43,565 bases of DNA from an uncultured Clostridia bacterium (GTDB taxonomy: Bacteria > Bacillota > Clostridia > Oscillospirales > Ruminococcaceae). A program made the translations under genes and the position numbers. Below the pieces are notes generated by a model, which was not told the origin of the DNA, did no database searches, and was given only the letters and a program-made list of their open reading frames with translations. This document shows, piece after piece, positions 24,430-33,362 of the stretch (positions are counted from its first letter, which is position 1; every line of letters begins with the position of its first letter). The stretch spans positions 1-43,565 of the forward strand of contig CANPYZ010000020.1 in NCBI GenBank assembly GCA_947589035.1, written 5' to 3'.

Positions 24430-25073
24430 AAGATTACAGAATGATATTCACGAAAACAGGCATGAGTAAATACATTTCCCATTTAGATTTGAATCGTTGT
24501 ATGTTTCGGGCAATTCGGCGTTCAGGGCTTCCGGCGTGGTATACGGAAGGCTTTCACCCGCATTTGTATTTAATGTTTCCTTTAGCGTTGCCGTTAGGCG
24601 TGGAAAGTCTTTGCGAAATTATGGATTTCCGCCTGAATGAAGAACGCCCTGAAAAAGAAATTCTCGAAAAATTAAACGCTGAACTTCCGGAAGGCATTCA
24701 GGCATTAACCATTCATGAACCGAAAATGCAGGCGCAGGAAATTATTTCAGCGGAATATCAGCTTTGTTTTCGTTCAGAAATGAATTTACTGCCTTTGTGG
24801 GAAAATTTCATGCAACAGCCGGAAATTTTCATTGAAAAGAAAACGAAAAAAGGCATGATACAAATAGACATACATCCGTTAATGAATATTAAGCATATGA
24901 CTTCCGGAAATCAGAAATTATGTTTGACTCTGCAACTTCCGGCAGGCAGTACACAAAATGTAAATATTCTTACTGTAGCCGAAAAATTTCAAAAGTGCGC
25001 ATTTCAGGCAATTTCCATAAAAAACATACGCCGGACAAAAATTTTTTCAGAAAATTTTCAAGAATTTTTCTGA
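24426..25073 (+). CDS. TIGR03936 family radical-SAM-associated protein (DUF2344)
   Basis: 215 residues. MIFTKTGMSKYISHLDLNRCMFRAIRRSGLPAWYTEGFHPHLYLMFPLALPLGVES is the DUF2344 signature. Always found beside or fused to the TIGR03960 protein; possibly its RNA or protein substrate-binding partner (inference). GGGAGGG (24412-24418) is 7 nt before TTG 24426 but only 1 nt before ATG 24420, so TTG is chosen. The 3' end is very AT-rich. In many clostridia an RNase E/G gene and rplU follow; here rplS follows. Confidence 0.9.
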   Translation: MKDYRMIFTKTGMSKYISHLDLNRCMFRAIRRSGLPAWYTEGFHPHLYLMFPLALPLGVESLCEIMDFRLNEERPEKEILEKLNAELPEGIQALTIHEPKMQAQEIISAEYQLCFRSEMNLLPLWENFMQQPEIFIEKKTKKGMIQIDIHPLMNIKHMTSGNQKLCLTLQLPAGSTQNVNILTVAEKFQKCAFQAISIKNIRRTKIFSENFQEFF

Positions 25074-25079
25074 AAACAC

Positions 25080-25108
25080 TTGCATTTTTTCTCAAAATAT
25101 GTTATGAT
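25080..25108 (+). promoter_or_regulatory. Sigma-A promoter of rplS
   Basis: TTGCAT (25080-25085), 17-bp spacer, TATGAT (25103-25108), with a leader of about 155 nt before rplS. Confidence 0.78.
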
Positions 25109-25114
25109 ATAAAA

Positions 25115-25262
25115 GCATTTGAAATCCGTTCCGTTCTCACGCCGGAATGAGAGTTAATGCCGTAAGACATTAAACAGGTTCGTCCTCTGACGGAAACAGC
25201 AATAACGCTGAATTTGCTGTAAAATTTACCCGTGTATGAAGAACCGGAAAACTTTAGGAGGA
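25115..25262 (+). ncRNA. Candidate L19 leader (cis-regulatory RNA)
   Basis: The rplS 5' UTR can fold into a branched structure. GGTT (25177-25180) pairs with AACC (25242-25245), enclosing hairpin CGTC-CTCT-GACG (25181-25192) and hairpin CAGCAA...TTGCTG (25197-25219). An upstream TTCTCA/TGAGA hairpin precedes it. Position matches the Rfam L19_leader of Firmicutes, thought to be bound by L19. The covariance model could not be run. Confidence 0.6.
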
Positions 25263-25270
25263 GTTTATTT

Positions 25271-25615
25271 ATGAACGCATTAGAATTAATCAGCAATTCC
25301 AGTATGAAGGAAAATGTACCCGCTGTAGAAATCGGCGACACGGTCAAGGTACATGTCAGAATCAAGGAAGGCGAAAAAAGTCGTATTCAGGTATTTGAAG
25401 GAACGGTTATCGCCAAGAAACACGGTGGAATCAGTGAAACATTCACAGTCAGAAGAGTTGCACATGGCTGTGGAATTGAACGTGTTTTCCCTGTGCATTC
25501 TCCCGCTGTGGACAAAGTTGAATTAGTCCGCCATGGTAAAGTACGCCGTGCAAAACTGTATTATTTACGTGACAGAGTGGGCAAGGCAGCAAAGGTAAAA
25601 GAAAAACTGGTATAA
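25271..25615 (+). CDS. rplS: Large-subunit ribosomal protein L19
   Basis: 114 residues, full length. [31 protein letters not shown] and [30 protein letters not shown] are conserved L19 segments. AGGAGG is about 8 nt upstream. The frame extends 13 codons further but into the leader. The usual upstream genes rimM and trmD are not here; it is a monocistronic unit with its own promoter, leader and terminator. Confidence 0.97.
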   Translation: MNALELISNSSMKENVPAVEIGDTVKVHVRIKEGEKSRIQVFEGTVIAKKHGGISETFTVRRVAHGCGIERVFPVHSPAVDKVELVRHGKVRRAKLYYLRDRVGKAAKVKEKLV

Positions 25616-25625
25616 TGCGCATCCG

Positions 25626-25696
25626 GCAGAATAAAAGTTGCCGTATGGCTGCTTTTGTTCTGCATTCGGCAAAGGGGACAACATGTCCCTTTTTTG
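25626..25696 (+). terminator. Hairpin and terminator after rplS
   Basis: A long hairpin (GCAGAATAAAAG 25626-25637 with CTTTTGTTCTGC 25652-25663, inner GCC/GGC) is followed by AAGGGGACA-ACA-TGTCCC and six T (25672-25696). Nothing like a promoter is seen before lepB at 25732, so some read-through is likely. Confidence 0.8.
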
Positions 25697-25731
25697 CATA
25701 TTTCAAGCGTTTTGACTAATGAGGTGAAACA

Positions 25732-26436
25732 ATGGAATCAGAAGAATTAACAGAAAATCCGGAAGAAGAAACACCGGAGGAAGAAACGTCAGAACAAGGA
25801 AAGAAGAAGAAAAAGAAAAAAACCAAGGAAGAACTATTCAATGACGTGGTAGAAATTCTTGAAACTATGTTGGTTTCCGTGTTTGTTGTCCTGATGCTGT
25901 TCACGTATCTGATTCGTCCGGTTACTGTTGACGGGCATTCAATGGTGCCGACACTTCAAGATAAAGATAGTCTGGTTATGCGAAGGATTTTATATCAACC
26001 GCATCAGGGGGACGTTGTCGTTGTCAGCAATTATGCCGGGCATGTTCTGGACAGTACAGGAAATGTTATTGACAGCGGTTCATCACTGAATGAAATTTTA
26101 ATTAAGCGAGTGATTGCCGTTGCAGGGCAAACTGTTGACATTCGAACGGACGAAGGGAAAGTATACGTTGACGGGGAAGCACTTGACGAACCTTATGTCA
26201 ATGAGCCGACGTTAATTGATGATGGGGCATTTTCCTATCCGATTACCGTTCCGGAAGGATATATATTTGTTATGGGAGATAACCGGAATCATTCAACAGA
26301 CAGCCGGAATGCCCATGTAGGGTTAATTGCGGAAGAAGATGTTTTAGGAAACGCCTTTTTCCGTTGGAAATCGACAGAAACGGACGAAACCGGAAACGAA
26401 GTTGCTTCATTTGATACAATCGGGTTTATTCATTGA
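25732..26436 (+). CDS. lepB: Signal peptidase I, first copy
   Basis: 234 residues. Cleaves signal peptides of exported proteins. A Glu-rich then Lys-rich cytoplasmic N-terminus (1-37), one membrane anchor (about 46-63), then box B with the catalytic Ser in DGHSMVPTL, box D with the catalytic Lys in LIKRVIAVAGQ and box E GYIFVMGDNRNHSTDSR. GAGGTG lies before ATG. The two copies here are adjacent, 18 bases apart, and clearly paralogous. Confidence 0.95.
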   Translation: MESEELTENPEEETPEEETSEQGKKKKKKKTKEELFNDVVEILETMLVSVFVVLMLFTYLIRPVTVDGHSMVPTLQDKDSLVMRRILYQPHQGDVVVVSNYAGHVLDSTGNVIDSGSSLNEILIKRVIAVAGQTVDIRTDEGKVYVDGEALDEPYVNEPTLIDDGAFSYPITVPEGYIFVMGDNRNHSTDSRNAHVGLIAEEDVLGNAFFRWKSTETDETGNEVASFDTIGFIH

Positions 26437-26454
26437 TTGTACGGAGCAGAAACA

Positions 26455-27069
26455 ATGAAAGAATATATACGTTTTTCCCGAAATCGCAAATTAAACCGGT
26501 TCATTGGGGAAGCAGTGGACATTCTGAGTGCGGCAATGGTTCCTATTTTTCTGATGATTTTGTTATTTACCTATGTTTTTCGTGTAGCGATTGTGCAAGG
26601 AGATTCCATGCTGCCGACATTGCAGAATGAAGACAGATTATTAGTTTTTCAACTTCAATCGAGACCGCATAACGGGGAAATTATTGTCATCAATGCGGAA
26701 AGTGCTGCATTGATTGCGGAAAACGGTTCATTATACATGGCAGACGGCTTGCATAAAAGCATTGTCAAGCGGGTGGTTGCCGTAGGCGGTCAGACACTTG
26801 ACATTCATTCAGAAGAAGGAATTGTTTACATTAACGGCGAACCGCAGGAAGAATTATACACGAACACAATTACACAATTGCCGGCTTTAGGCAATGCATT
26901 CGGCTATCCGTTTACCATTCCGGAAGGATATGTATTTGTTATGGGAGATAATCGGGATATTTCTTTAGACAGCAGATATGTGAATGTTGGGCTTGTTCCG
27001 GAAGAAGACATTGAAGGAACAGTTTTATTAAGATTATACCCGTTGGAAAAACTCGGCACAGTGCAATGA
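26455..27069 (+). CDS. lepB: Signal peptidase I, second copy
   Basis: 204 residues, without the long charged N-terminus of the first copy. Anchor helix about residues 23-45, QGDSMLPTL (catalytic Ser), SIVKRVVAVGGQ (catalytic Lys), GYVFVMGDNRDISLDSR. GGAG is 9-10 nt before ATG 26455; the frame opens 6 codons earlier at TTG 26437 without support. Differences in the substrate-pocket strands suggest different signal-peptide preferences (inference). Confidence 0.94.
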   Translation: MKEYIRFSRNRKLNRFIGEAVDILSAAMVPIFLMILLFTYVFRVAIVQGDSMLPTLQNEDRLLVFQLQSRPHNGEIIVINAESAALIAENGSLYMADGLHKSIVKRVVAVGGQTLDIHSEEGIVYINGEPQEELYTNTITQLPALGNAFGYPFTIPEGYVFVMGDNRDISLDSRYVNVGLVPEEDIEGTVLLRLYPLEKLGTVQ

Positions 27070-27084
27070 ACATAAGGAGCATTT

Positions 27085-27957
27085 ATGGCTGAAGAACAAA
27101 AAATTCAAATTGGCAATATTCAATGGTTTCCTGGGCATATGACCAAAACAAAACGAATGATTCAGGCGAATCTTTCGCTTGTGGACGGCGTTGTTTCCGT
27201 GTTAGATGCCCGTATTCCGGTAAGTAGTTGTAATCCGGATTTAACGGAATTATTTCAGAATAAGCCGTTCATGATGTTGCTGAATAAAGCAGATATGGCT
27301 GACCAGACAATTACCAGTCAATGGGTGCAGTATTACCGGAAGAAAAATATTCCTGCTATGGCAATGGATTGTCTCAGCGGAAAAGGAGCGAAACAGTTTA
27401 CTTCTGTCATTCGGGAACAGTTGCTGAAAGATTTACTGGAAAAGCGTAAACAAGCCGGAATGACAGGCAGACCAGTTCGGCTGATGATTGTTGGCATTCC
27501 GAATGTTGGAAAATCTTCTTTTATTAATAAAATGGCGAAATCTAAACGGGCAAAAGTAGAAGACCGCCCAGGAGTAACCAGAACGAAACAATGGGTGAAA
27601 GTCGATGAACAAATGGAATTTTTAGACATGCCGGGCGTTTTAGCTCCGAAATTAGACGACCAGCAAGTTGCCTTGCGGTTAGCTTTTACGGGGGCAATCC
27701 GTGACCAGATTTTAGACACGGAAACGTTAGCCATGCTGCTTTTGGAATATCTTCATGAACGATATCCGGAAGCATTAAAAATTCGCTATAAATTAGAAAC
27801 GGAAAAAACAAGAGGTGATGAACTTCTTGAGGAAGTCGGCAGGAAAAGAGGCATGTTGCTTTCCGGAGGGATTGTGAATACAGAACGGGCAGCAATTACT
27901 GTTTTAGATGATTTCCGTTCAGCGAAATTAGGGAAAATCACTTTAGAAAAACCATAA
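27085..27957 (+). CDS. rbgA: Ribosome-biogenesis GTPase RbgA (YlqF)
   Basis: 290 residues. Late 50S assembly factor. IQWFPGHMTKTKRMIQ opening, then permuted G motifs: G4 NKADM, G1 GIPNVGKSSFINKM, G3 DMPGVL. AAGGAG is 8 nt before ATG. RbgA next to rnhB, lepB and rplS is the standard Firmicutes order. Confidence 0.96.
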   Translation: MAEEQKIQIGNIQWFPGHMTKTKRMIQANLSLVDGVVSVLDARIPVSSCNPDLTELFQNKPFMMLLNKADMADQTITSQWVQYYRKKNIPAMAMDCLSGKGAKQFTSVIREQLLKDLLEKRKQAGMTGRPVRLMIVGIPNVGKSSFINKMAKSKRAKVEDRPGVTRTKQWVKVDEQMEFLDMPGVLAPKLDDQQVALRLAFTGAIRDQILDTETLAMLLLEYLHERYPEALKIRYKLETEKTRGDELLEEVGRKRGMLLSGGIVNTERAAITVLDDFRSAKLGKITLEKP

Positions 27958-27973
27958 TTCAGGAGAATTGACC

Positions 27974-28594
27974 ATGAAAGAAGAAACATTTCTCCGCCGG
28001 AAGTCGTTGCCGGATTTCGACCAGCAATTCAGGAAAGAATATAAACTTCTTTGTGGAGTAGATGAAGCCGGAAGAGGACCTCTTGCCGGAGATGTTTACG
28101 CCGCAGCGGTAATTCTTCCGGAGGGGTGTATTTTAGAAGGACTTGACGACAGCAAGAAAATTTCAGAACACAAACGGGAAAAATTATACGAAAAAATTAA
28201 AGAAAAAGCGATTTGCTGGAGCGTTGCCACAGCAAGCATTGAAGAAATTGAAAAATATAATATTTTAAAAGCATCTATGTTAGCCATGAAACGTGCTGTA
28301 GAGGCTTTAACGCAGCAACCGGATTATGTGCTTGTGGACGGGAACAGACTGCCGGAATTATCCATGTCAGCGGAATGCCTTGTGAAAGGCGATGCCCGTT
28401 CGGCATCAATTGCAGCAGCGTCTGTTTTAGCGAAAGTTTCCCGTGACAAATATATGACCGAACAGGCGAAACTTTATCCGCAGTATCATTTTGAAAAGCA
28501 CAAAGGCTACGGAACGGAAGAACACAGAAAATTATTATTACAATATGGTGCTTGTCCGCTTCACCGTCCGTCTTTCCTGAAGAAAATATTATGA
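27974..28594 (+). CDS. rnhB: Ribonuclease HII
   Basis: 206 residues. Removes ribonucleotides from DNA. GVDEAGRGPLAGDVYAAAVIL (catalytic Asp, Glu), LDDSKKISEHKRE and VDGNRLP are conserved, followed by SIAAASVLAKVSRDKYM and YPQYHFEKHKGYGT. AGGAG at 27961 is 8 nt before ATG 27974; TTG 27968 is too close. Confidence 0.96.
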   Translation: MKEETFLRRKSLPDFDQQFRKEYKLLCGVDEAGRGPLAGDVYAAAVILPEGCILEGLDDSKKISEHKREKLYEKIKEKAICWSVATASIEEIEKYNILKASMLAMKRAVEALTQQPDYVLVDGNRLPELSMSAECLVKGDARSASIAAASVLAKVSRDKYMTEQAKLYPQYHFEKHKGYGTEEHRKLLLQYGACPLHRPSFLKKIL

Positions 28595-28977
28595 CACCAG
28601 CAGAAACAGGAAAAATGGGAGAAAATGCCGTCAGTGAATATCTGAAATCTTCAGGGTATCAGATTCTTGACCGGAATTTCCGCATTCGGGGCGGTGAAAT
28701 TGATATAATCGCCAGTCATGGTGAAGAACTTTGTTTTGTGGAAGTGAAAACAAGAAAACTCACTTCCTGGGAATCGGGTTCAGAAGCGGTAGACAGCCGG
28801 AAACAGAAATTATTAATTCGTGCGGCGTATCGTTACATGGAAAAGAAAAATCTTTCAGAAGAAGATTGGTATATCCGGTATGACATCGCAGAAGTTACTA
28901 CATTACATGACAAGGTGATGGAAATCAATTATCAGGAAAATGCTTTTGATGAAACGGATTTTTTTGATAATGATTAA
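28591..28977 (+). CDS. yraN: UPF0102/YraN family nuclease-fold protein
   Basis: 128 residues with the PD-(D/E)XK-like fold. GENAVSEYLKSSGYQILDRNFRIRGGEIDIIA and CFVEVKTRK hold the conserved Glu, Asp and Lys. Function is not established. Overlaps the rnhB stop by 4 bases (ATGA); the frame extends upstream inside rnhB but the family begins here. The C-terminal end is acidic. Confidence 0.92.
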   Translation: MTPAETGKMGENAVSEYLKSSGYQILDRNFRIRGGEIDIIASHGEELCFVEVKTRKLTSWESGSEAVDSRKQKLLIRAAYRYMEKKNLSEEDWYIRYDIAEVTTLHDKVMEINYQENAFDETDFFDND

Positions 28978-29005
28978 AATTTGTGCATTATGAAAGGGTG
29001 GTCAT

Positions 29006-30505
29006 ATGTACTATAAAAGTACACGAGACAGCAGTTTGCAGGTAACCAGTGCGACTGCCATTGCGCAAGGAATTTCAGCAGATGGGGGATTATTTATTCC
29101 GTCGGAAATTCCGAAAATTTCTATGGAAGAATTGCAATCGCTGATGGAAATGAATTATCAGGAACGGGCGAATGTTGTATTCGGGAAATTTCTGACAGAT
29201 TTCACGCCGGAAGAAATTGCTTACTGCACTTCTCATGCGTACAGCGTGAAAAATTTTGAAACGGAGCAGATTGCTGAATTAACGAAAGCCTTTGATGAAG
29301 CGAATATTCTGGAATTATGGCATGGTCCTACATGTGCATTTAAAGATATGGCATTGCAGATTCTGCCTTATTTGCTGACAACATCGCTGAAAAAGAACGG
29401 CGAAGACAAGAAAGTAGTCATTTTAGTAGCTACTTCAGGGGATACCGGAAAAGCCGCTTTAGAAGGATTTAAAGATGTTCCGGACACGGAAATTATGGTA
29501 TTTTACCCTGAACAGGGCGTTTCCACTATGCAGAAACGGCAAATGGCAACGCAGGAAGGCGGAAATGTAACAGTTTGCGCCTTGAAAGGCAATTTCGACG
29601 ACTGCCAGAACGGTGTGAAGAAAATTTTCACGGACAAGAACGTGAAAGAAAAACTTGCCGCAGCCGGAAAAATGTTTTCCAGTGCCAATTCAATTAACTG
29701 GGGCAGACTTGCACCGCAAATTGTTTATTATGTTTCTGCCTATGTAGAAATGGCAAAACGTGGGGAAATTACTTTCGGCGATGTCATTAACGTCGTTGTG
29801 CCGACGGGGAATTTCGGGAATATTTTAGCGGCGTACTATGCGAAAAATATGGGCGTGCCGATTGGGAAATTAATTTGTGCGTCTAATATTAATAAAGTAT
29901 TGACGGACTTTATTGAAACGGGAACGTATGACAGAAACCGTGAATTTTATGCGACATGTTCGCCTTCTATGGATATTTTAATTTCGAGTAATTTGGAAAG
30001 ACTGCTGTATTTGCTGACAGACGGCGACGACAAACAGATTCAGGAATGGTTCGGTAAACTCAGCACGGAAGGCAAATATACTGTTACAGAAGAAGTGAAA
30101 GCAAAACTACAGAAAGATTTTGTCGGCGGATTCTGTGATGATGCGGAAACGAAAAAAACAATTCATGATTTTCAAGAAAAATATCACTATACTTGTGATA
30201 CGCATACTGCCGTTGCGGTGAAAGTTTATTTAGATTATCTGGAAAAAACCAATGATAAAACAAAAACGTTAATTGCCTCTACCGCAAGCCCCTACAAATT
30301 CAGCGCAAGTGTTTTAGAAGCGATTGAAGGGAAACGTTCTGAAGCAGATGAATATGAACAAGTTGCACATCTGGCAGAAGTTTCAGGGTTACCCGTTCCG
30401 CAGTCTTTAGCTGACCTGAAGAATAAACCCGTTCGTTTTTCAGAAGTTATCGAAAAAGAAGCTATGGAAGATTATGTGCTGAATAAATTAGGCATTACGG
30501 AATAA
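29006..30505 (+). CDS. thrC: Threonine synthase
   Basis: 499 residues, the long PLP-dependent form. Converts O-phosphohomoserine to threonine. The PLP lysine is in FKDMALQ after LWHGPTCAF, and SGDTGKAALEGF binds phosphate. GRLAPQIVYYVSAYVEMA and STASPYKFSASV are typical of this group. AAAGGGTGG precedes ATG. No homoserine kinase or dehydrogenase gene is next to it, and no T-box leader is visible in the short gap from yraN. Confidence 0.96.
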   Translation: MYYKSTRDSSLQVTSATAIAQGISADGGLFIPSEIPKISMEELQSLMEMNYQERANVVFGKFLTDFTPEEIAYCTSHAYSVKNFETEQIAELTKAFDEANILELWHGPTCAFKDMALQILPYLLTTSLKKNGEDKKVVILVATSGDTGKAALEGFKDVPDTEIMVFYPEQGVSTMQKRQMATQEGGNVTVCALKGNFDDCQNGVKKIFTDKNVKEKLAAAGKMFSSANSINWGRLAPQIVYYVSAYVEMAKRGEITFGDVINVVVPTGNFGNILAAYYAKNMGVPIGKLICASNINKVLTDFIETGTYDRNREFYATCSPSMDILISSNLERLLYLLTDGDDKQIQEWFGKLSTEGKYTVTEEVKAKLQKDFVGGFCDDAETKKTIHDFQEKYHYTCDTHTAVAVKVYLDYLEKTNDKTKTLIASTASPYKFSASVLEAIEGKRSEADEYEQVAHLAEVSGLPVPQSLADLKNKPVRFSEVIEKEAMEDYVLNKLGITE

Positions 30506-30508
30506 TTC

Positions 30509-31198
30509 ATGAGTTTATTTGTGATAGGGGACACGCATTTGTCATTTGGTGTTCCTGAAAAATCTATGGAAATTTTTCAGGGTTGGAAAGATTATGAATC
30601 CCGACTGGAAAAGAACTGGAAAAAGTTAATTCAGCCGGAAGACACGGTTATTCTTGCCGGAGATATTTCATGGGGAATGACTTTACAAGAAGCGGAACCG
30701 GATTTTCGGTTTATTGATTGTTTACCCGGGGAGAAAATTATTCTCAAAGGCAATCATGATTATTGGTGGAACTCGATGAAAAAAATGACAGATTTTTTTC
30801 AGGAAAAAAATTTCAAGACTTTGCATATTTTGCATAATAATTGTTATGCATATAAAAATTTTGGTATATGTGGAACAAGAGGTTGGGTAAACATGCCCGA
30901 CGAACACGCAGAAGATAAAGTATTAGCCAGAGAACAACAAAGGCTTCGAGTTTCTTTGCAAGCCGCAAAAAGTCAAAATTTAGTGCCGATTGTTTTTCTG
31001 CATTATCCGCCGATATTCGGCAGCAGCCGGAATGAATTGATGCTGGAAGTTTTGCATGAATTTTCCGTAAAAGATTGTTATTACGGACATTTGCACGGGA
31101 AAATTCATGCGAAAGCAGTGGAAGGCGTGCAGGAAGGGGTTTGTTACCACTTAATTTCTGGTGATTATTTACAGTTTATTCCCGAAAAAATTCTATGA
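30509..31198 (+). CDS. Calcineurin-like metallophosphoesterase
   Basis: 229 residues. Metal-site motifs: GDTHLSFG, LAGDISWG, LKGNHDYWW, FLHYPP and YGHLHGK, all intact, so it should be an active two-metal phosphoesterase; substrate unknown. Three bases after thrC, probably cotranscribed with it. No signal peptide. Confidence 0.9.
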   Translation: MSLFVIGDTHLSFGVPEKSMEIFQGWKDYESRLEKNWKKLIQPEDTVILAGDISWGMTLQEAEPDFRFIDCLPGEKIILKGNHDYWWNSMKKMTDFFQEKNFKTLHILHNNCYAYKNFGICGTRGWVNMPDEHAEDKVLAREQQRLRVSLQAAKSQNLVPIVFLHYPPIFGSSRNELMLEVLHEFSVKDCYYGHLHGKIHAKAVEGVQEGVCYHLISGDYLQFIPEKIL

Positions 31199-31250
31199 TT
31201 TGTGAGAAAAATAGAAGTCTGAAAAATCTATAGAAAAAATTCCGCAGATA

Positions 31251-31259
31251 TGTTATAAT
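31251..31259 (+). promoter_or_regulatory. Extended -10 promoter of tig
   Basis: TG-T-TATAAT (31251-31259): consensus -10 with the TGn extension, no good -35. Leader about 55 nt. Confidence 0.65.
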
Positions 31260-31319
31260 TGTATATGCAGTGACTTTGCTGCTAATTAAGTGAACTATTT
31301 AATTTTGGAGGATTCAGTA

Positions 31320-32645
31320 ATGAGTTTGAAATCAACAACAAGAACAGAAGTAAATACCGTAGAAATGGTGTTTGAAGTCAACGCAGAAGAATTTGAAGCT
31401 GCTGTAGAAAGAGCTTATCAGAGAGCAAGAAAGAGAATTTCTCTTCCTGGTTTCCGTAAAGGAAAAGTCAGCCGTAAAATTGCAGAAACGTATATGGGAC
31501 AGGGTGCATTTTATGAAGATGCAATGAATTTGCTGATTAATCAGGAATTGCCGGCTGCATTGCAGGAGGCAGACTTTGAACTGGTAGACACGCCGCAGGT
31601 AAGCGCAGAAAAAATCAGTAAAGAAGAAGGCGCAACATTCAAGGCAATCTGCATTACCAAGCCCGTAGTAGAAATTAACGACTACAAAGGAATCAAGGCT
31701 TCCAAAACAGTGAAAGAAGTCACTGATGCGGATGTTGATTCACAGCTTAACATACTCCGTCAGAGAAATGCAAGATTAGTTTCTGTAGATGACAGACCCG
31801 CACAAATGGGTGATGAAGCGAATATTGATTTTGAAGGCTATTTCGGTGACCAGGCGTTTGAAGGCGGAAAGGGCGATAGTTTCCCACTTCGTTTAGGCAG
31901 CGGGCAATTTATTCCTGGGTTTGAAGACCAGATTGTCGGAAAAACAATCGGTGAAGAATTTGAAGTCAAGGTAACTTTCCCTGAAAATTACCAAATGAAA
32001 GAATACGCCGGAAAAGAAGCTGTATTCAAATGCAAGCTGAACGGCATTACTGTAGAAGAACTTCCTGAAGCAGATGATGAATTTATTCAGGATACAACAG
32101 AATTTGAAACGCTGGAAGAATACAAGAAAAACACCAGAGAAACTTTAGAAAAGAATGCTGTACGTGATGCAGAAATTGACTTTGACAATGCAATTATGGA
32201 AGCATTAATTGCGAAAGTAGATGTTCCTGTGCCGAATTGCATGTATGAACACAGAATTGATGACTTAGTGCGCAATTTTGAAAATATGCTGTCACAGCAG
32301 GGCATGTCTTTAGATTTGTATCTCCAGTATACCGGCATGGATATGAATGATTTACGTGAACAGAATTATGACCGTGCAGTGAATGAAGTCAAATTAAGAC
32401 TTGCATTAGAAAAAATTGCAGAACTGGAAAATATTCAGATTTCTGAAGAAGAAGTTGACGAAAGTCTGAAAGATTTAGTAGAATCCAGCCATCTGCCATT
32501 AGCAGAAGTAAAACGCCGTCTGCCCATGCAGGATTACATTACAGATATGCGTGTAACGAAAGCCTTGGAACTGGTCAAGGAAAATGCTGATTTAACAGAA
32601 GAAACAACTACAGAAGAAACTTCTGCTGAAGAATCCGCAGAATAA
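31320..32645 (+). CDS. tig: Trigger factor (ribosome-bound chaperone and prolyl isomerase)
   Basis: 441 residues. Ribosome-binding domain with LPGFRKGKVSRK signature (GFRKGK-type), then an FKBP-like domain (DEANIDFEGYFGDQAFEGG, LRLGSGQFIPGFEDQIVGK), then a helical chaperone domain. The C-terminus ends in an acidic Thr/Glu-rich tail. GGAGG is about 8 nt before ATG 31320. First gene of the tig-clpP-clpX run. Confidence 0.96.
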   Translation: MSLKSTTRTEVNTVEMVFEVNAEEFEAAVERAYQRARKRISLPGFRKGKVSRKIAETYMGQGAFYEDAMNLLINQELPAALQEADFELVDTPQVSAEKISKEEGATFKAICITKPVVEINDYKGIKASKTVKEVTDADVDSQLNILRQRNARLVSVDDRPAQMGDEANIDFEGYFGDQAFEGGKGDSFPLRLGSGQFIPGFEDQIVGKTIGEEFEVKVTFPENYQMKEYAGKEAVFKCKLNGITVEELPEADDEFIQDTTEFETLEEYKKNTRETLEKNAVRDAEIDFDNAIMEALIAKVDVPVPNCMYEHRIDDLVRNFENMLSQQGMSLDLYLQYTGMDMNDLREQNYDRAVNEVKLRLALEKIAELENIQISEEEVDESLKDLVESSHLPLAEVKRRLPMQDYITDMRVTKALELVKENADLTEETTTEETSAEESAE

Positions 32646-32663
32646 CCAAGCAACTCTGGCATG

Positions 32664-32691
32664 ATGAGTGGGCAAGCAATTGTTCACTCAT
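32664..32691 (+). other. GNRA-capped hairpin between tig and clpP
   Basis: ATGAGTGGGCAA - GCAA - TTGTTCACTCAT: a 12-bp stem with two G-U pairs and a GCAA loop. It is followed by GCCTTGTTT, a poor T-tract, so it may be a weak terminator or an mRNA-stabilising element. Confidence 0.55.
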
Positions 32692-32721
32692 GCCTTGTTT
32701 ACTGGAAAGGAGATTTTTTTG

Positions 32722-33330
32722 ATGGAGTATGTAAAAAATGATGCACTGGTGCCTTATGTCGTAGAGCAGACGAGCAGAGGGGAACGGTCATATGATATTT
32801 TTTCCCGTTTGCTGAATGACAGAATTATCATGCTTTGCGACCAGGTCACCGACACCACAGCAAGCCTTGTTGTTGCGCAGCTTTTATATTTGGAAAGTCA
32901 AGACACAGAAAAAGACATTTCCTTGTATATCAACAGCCCGGGAGGGTCAATTACTGCCGGAATGGCAATTTACGACACAATGCAGTATATTAAATGTGAT
33001 GTTTCTACGATTTGTATTGGCATGGCGGCTTCTATGGGAGCATTTCTGTTGACTGCCGGAGCAGCCGGAAAGCGTTTTGCCCTTCCGAACAGTGAAATTA
33101 TGATTCATCAGCCGTTAATCGGCGGCGGCGGTCTTTCCGGACAGTGTACAGATATTAAAATACACACAGACCATTTAGTCAGAACCCGTCAGAAAATGAA
33201 TGAAATGCTTTCCAAACACACAGGGCAGCCGTTGGAAAAAATTGAACAAGATACAGAACGGGATAATTACATGACAGCGGAAGAAGCACAGGCATATGGA
33301 CTGATTGACAAAGTAATCGAAAAGAGATAA
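32722..33330 (+). CDS. clpP: ATP-dependent Clp protease proteolytic subunit
   Basis: 202 residues. Serine protease core of ClpXP. Catalytic Ser in [11 protein letters not shown], His in SEIMIHQPL, Asp in ERDNYM. AAAGGAG is about 9 nt before ATG 32722; the frame extends upstream 18 codons without support. No CtsR or CIRCE operator is visible upstream. Confidence 0.97.
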   Translation: MEYVKNDALVPYVVEQTSRGERSYDIFSRLLNDRIIMLCDQVTDTTASLVVAQLLYLESQDTEKDISLYINSPGGSITAGMAIYDTMQYIKCDVSTICIGMAASMGAFLLTAGAAGKRFALPNSEIMIHQPLIGGGGLSGQCTDIKIHTDHLVRTRQKMNEMLSKHTGQPLEKIEQDTERDNYMTAEEAQAYGLIDKVIEKR

Positions 33331-33362
33331 TTTGCATACAAAAGTAAAGGGATAAGAGGACT

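Noticed and set aside
27333-27734. Minus-strand frame inside rbgA
   Set aside because: Shadow of rbgA, Ser/Phe-rich composition, no ribosome-binding site.
28978-29005. T-box or riboswitch before thrC
   Set aside because: The gap is only 28 bases with no structure.
32646-32721. CtsR or CIRCE operator before clpP
   Set aside because: No GGTCAAA direct repeat or TTAGCACTC inverted repeat is present.
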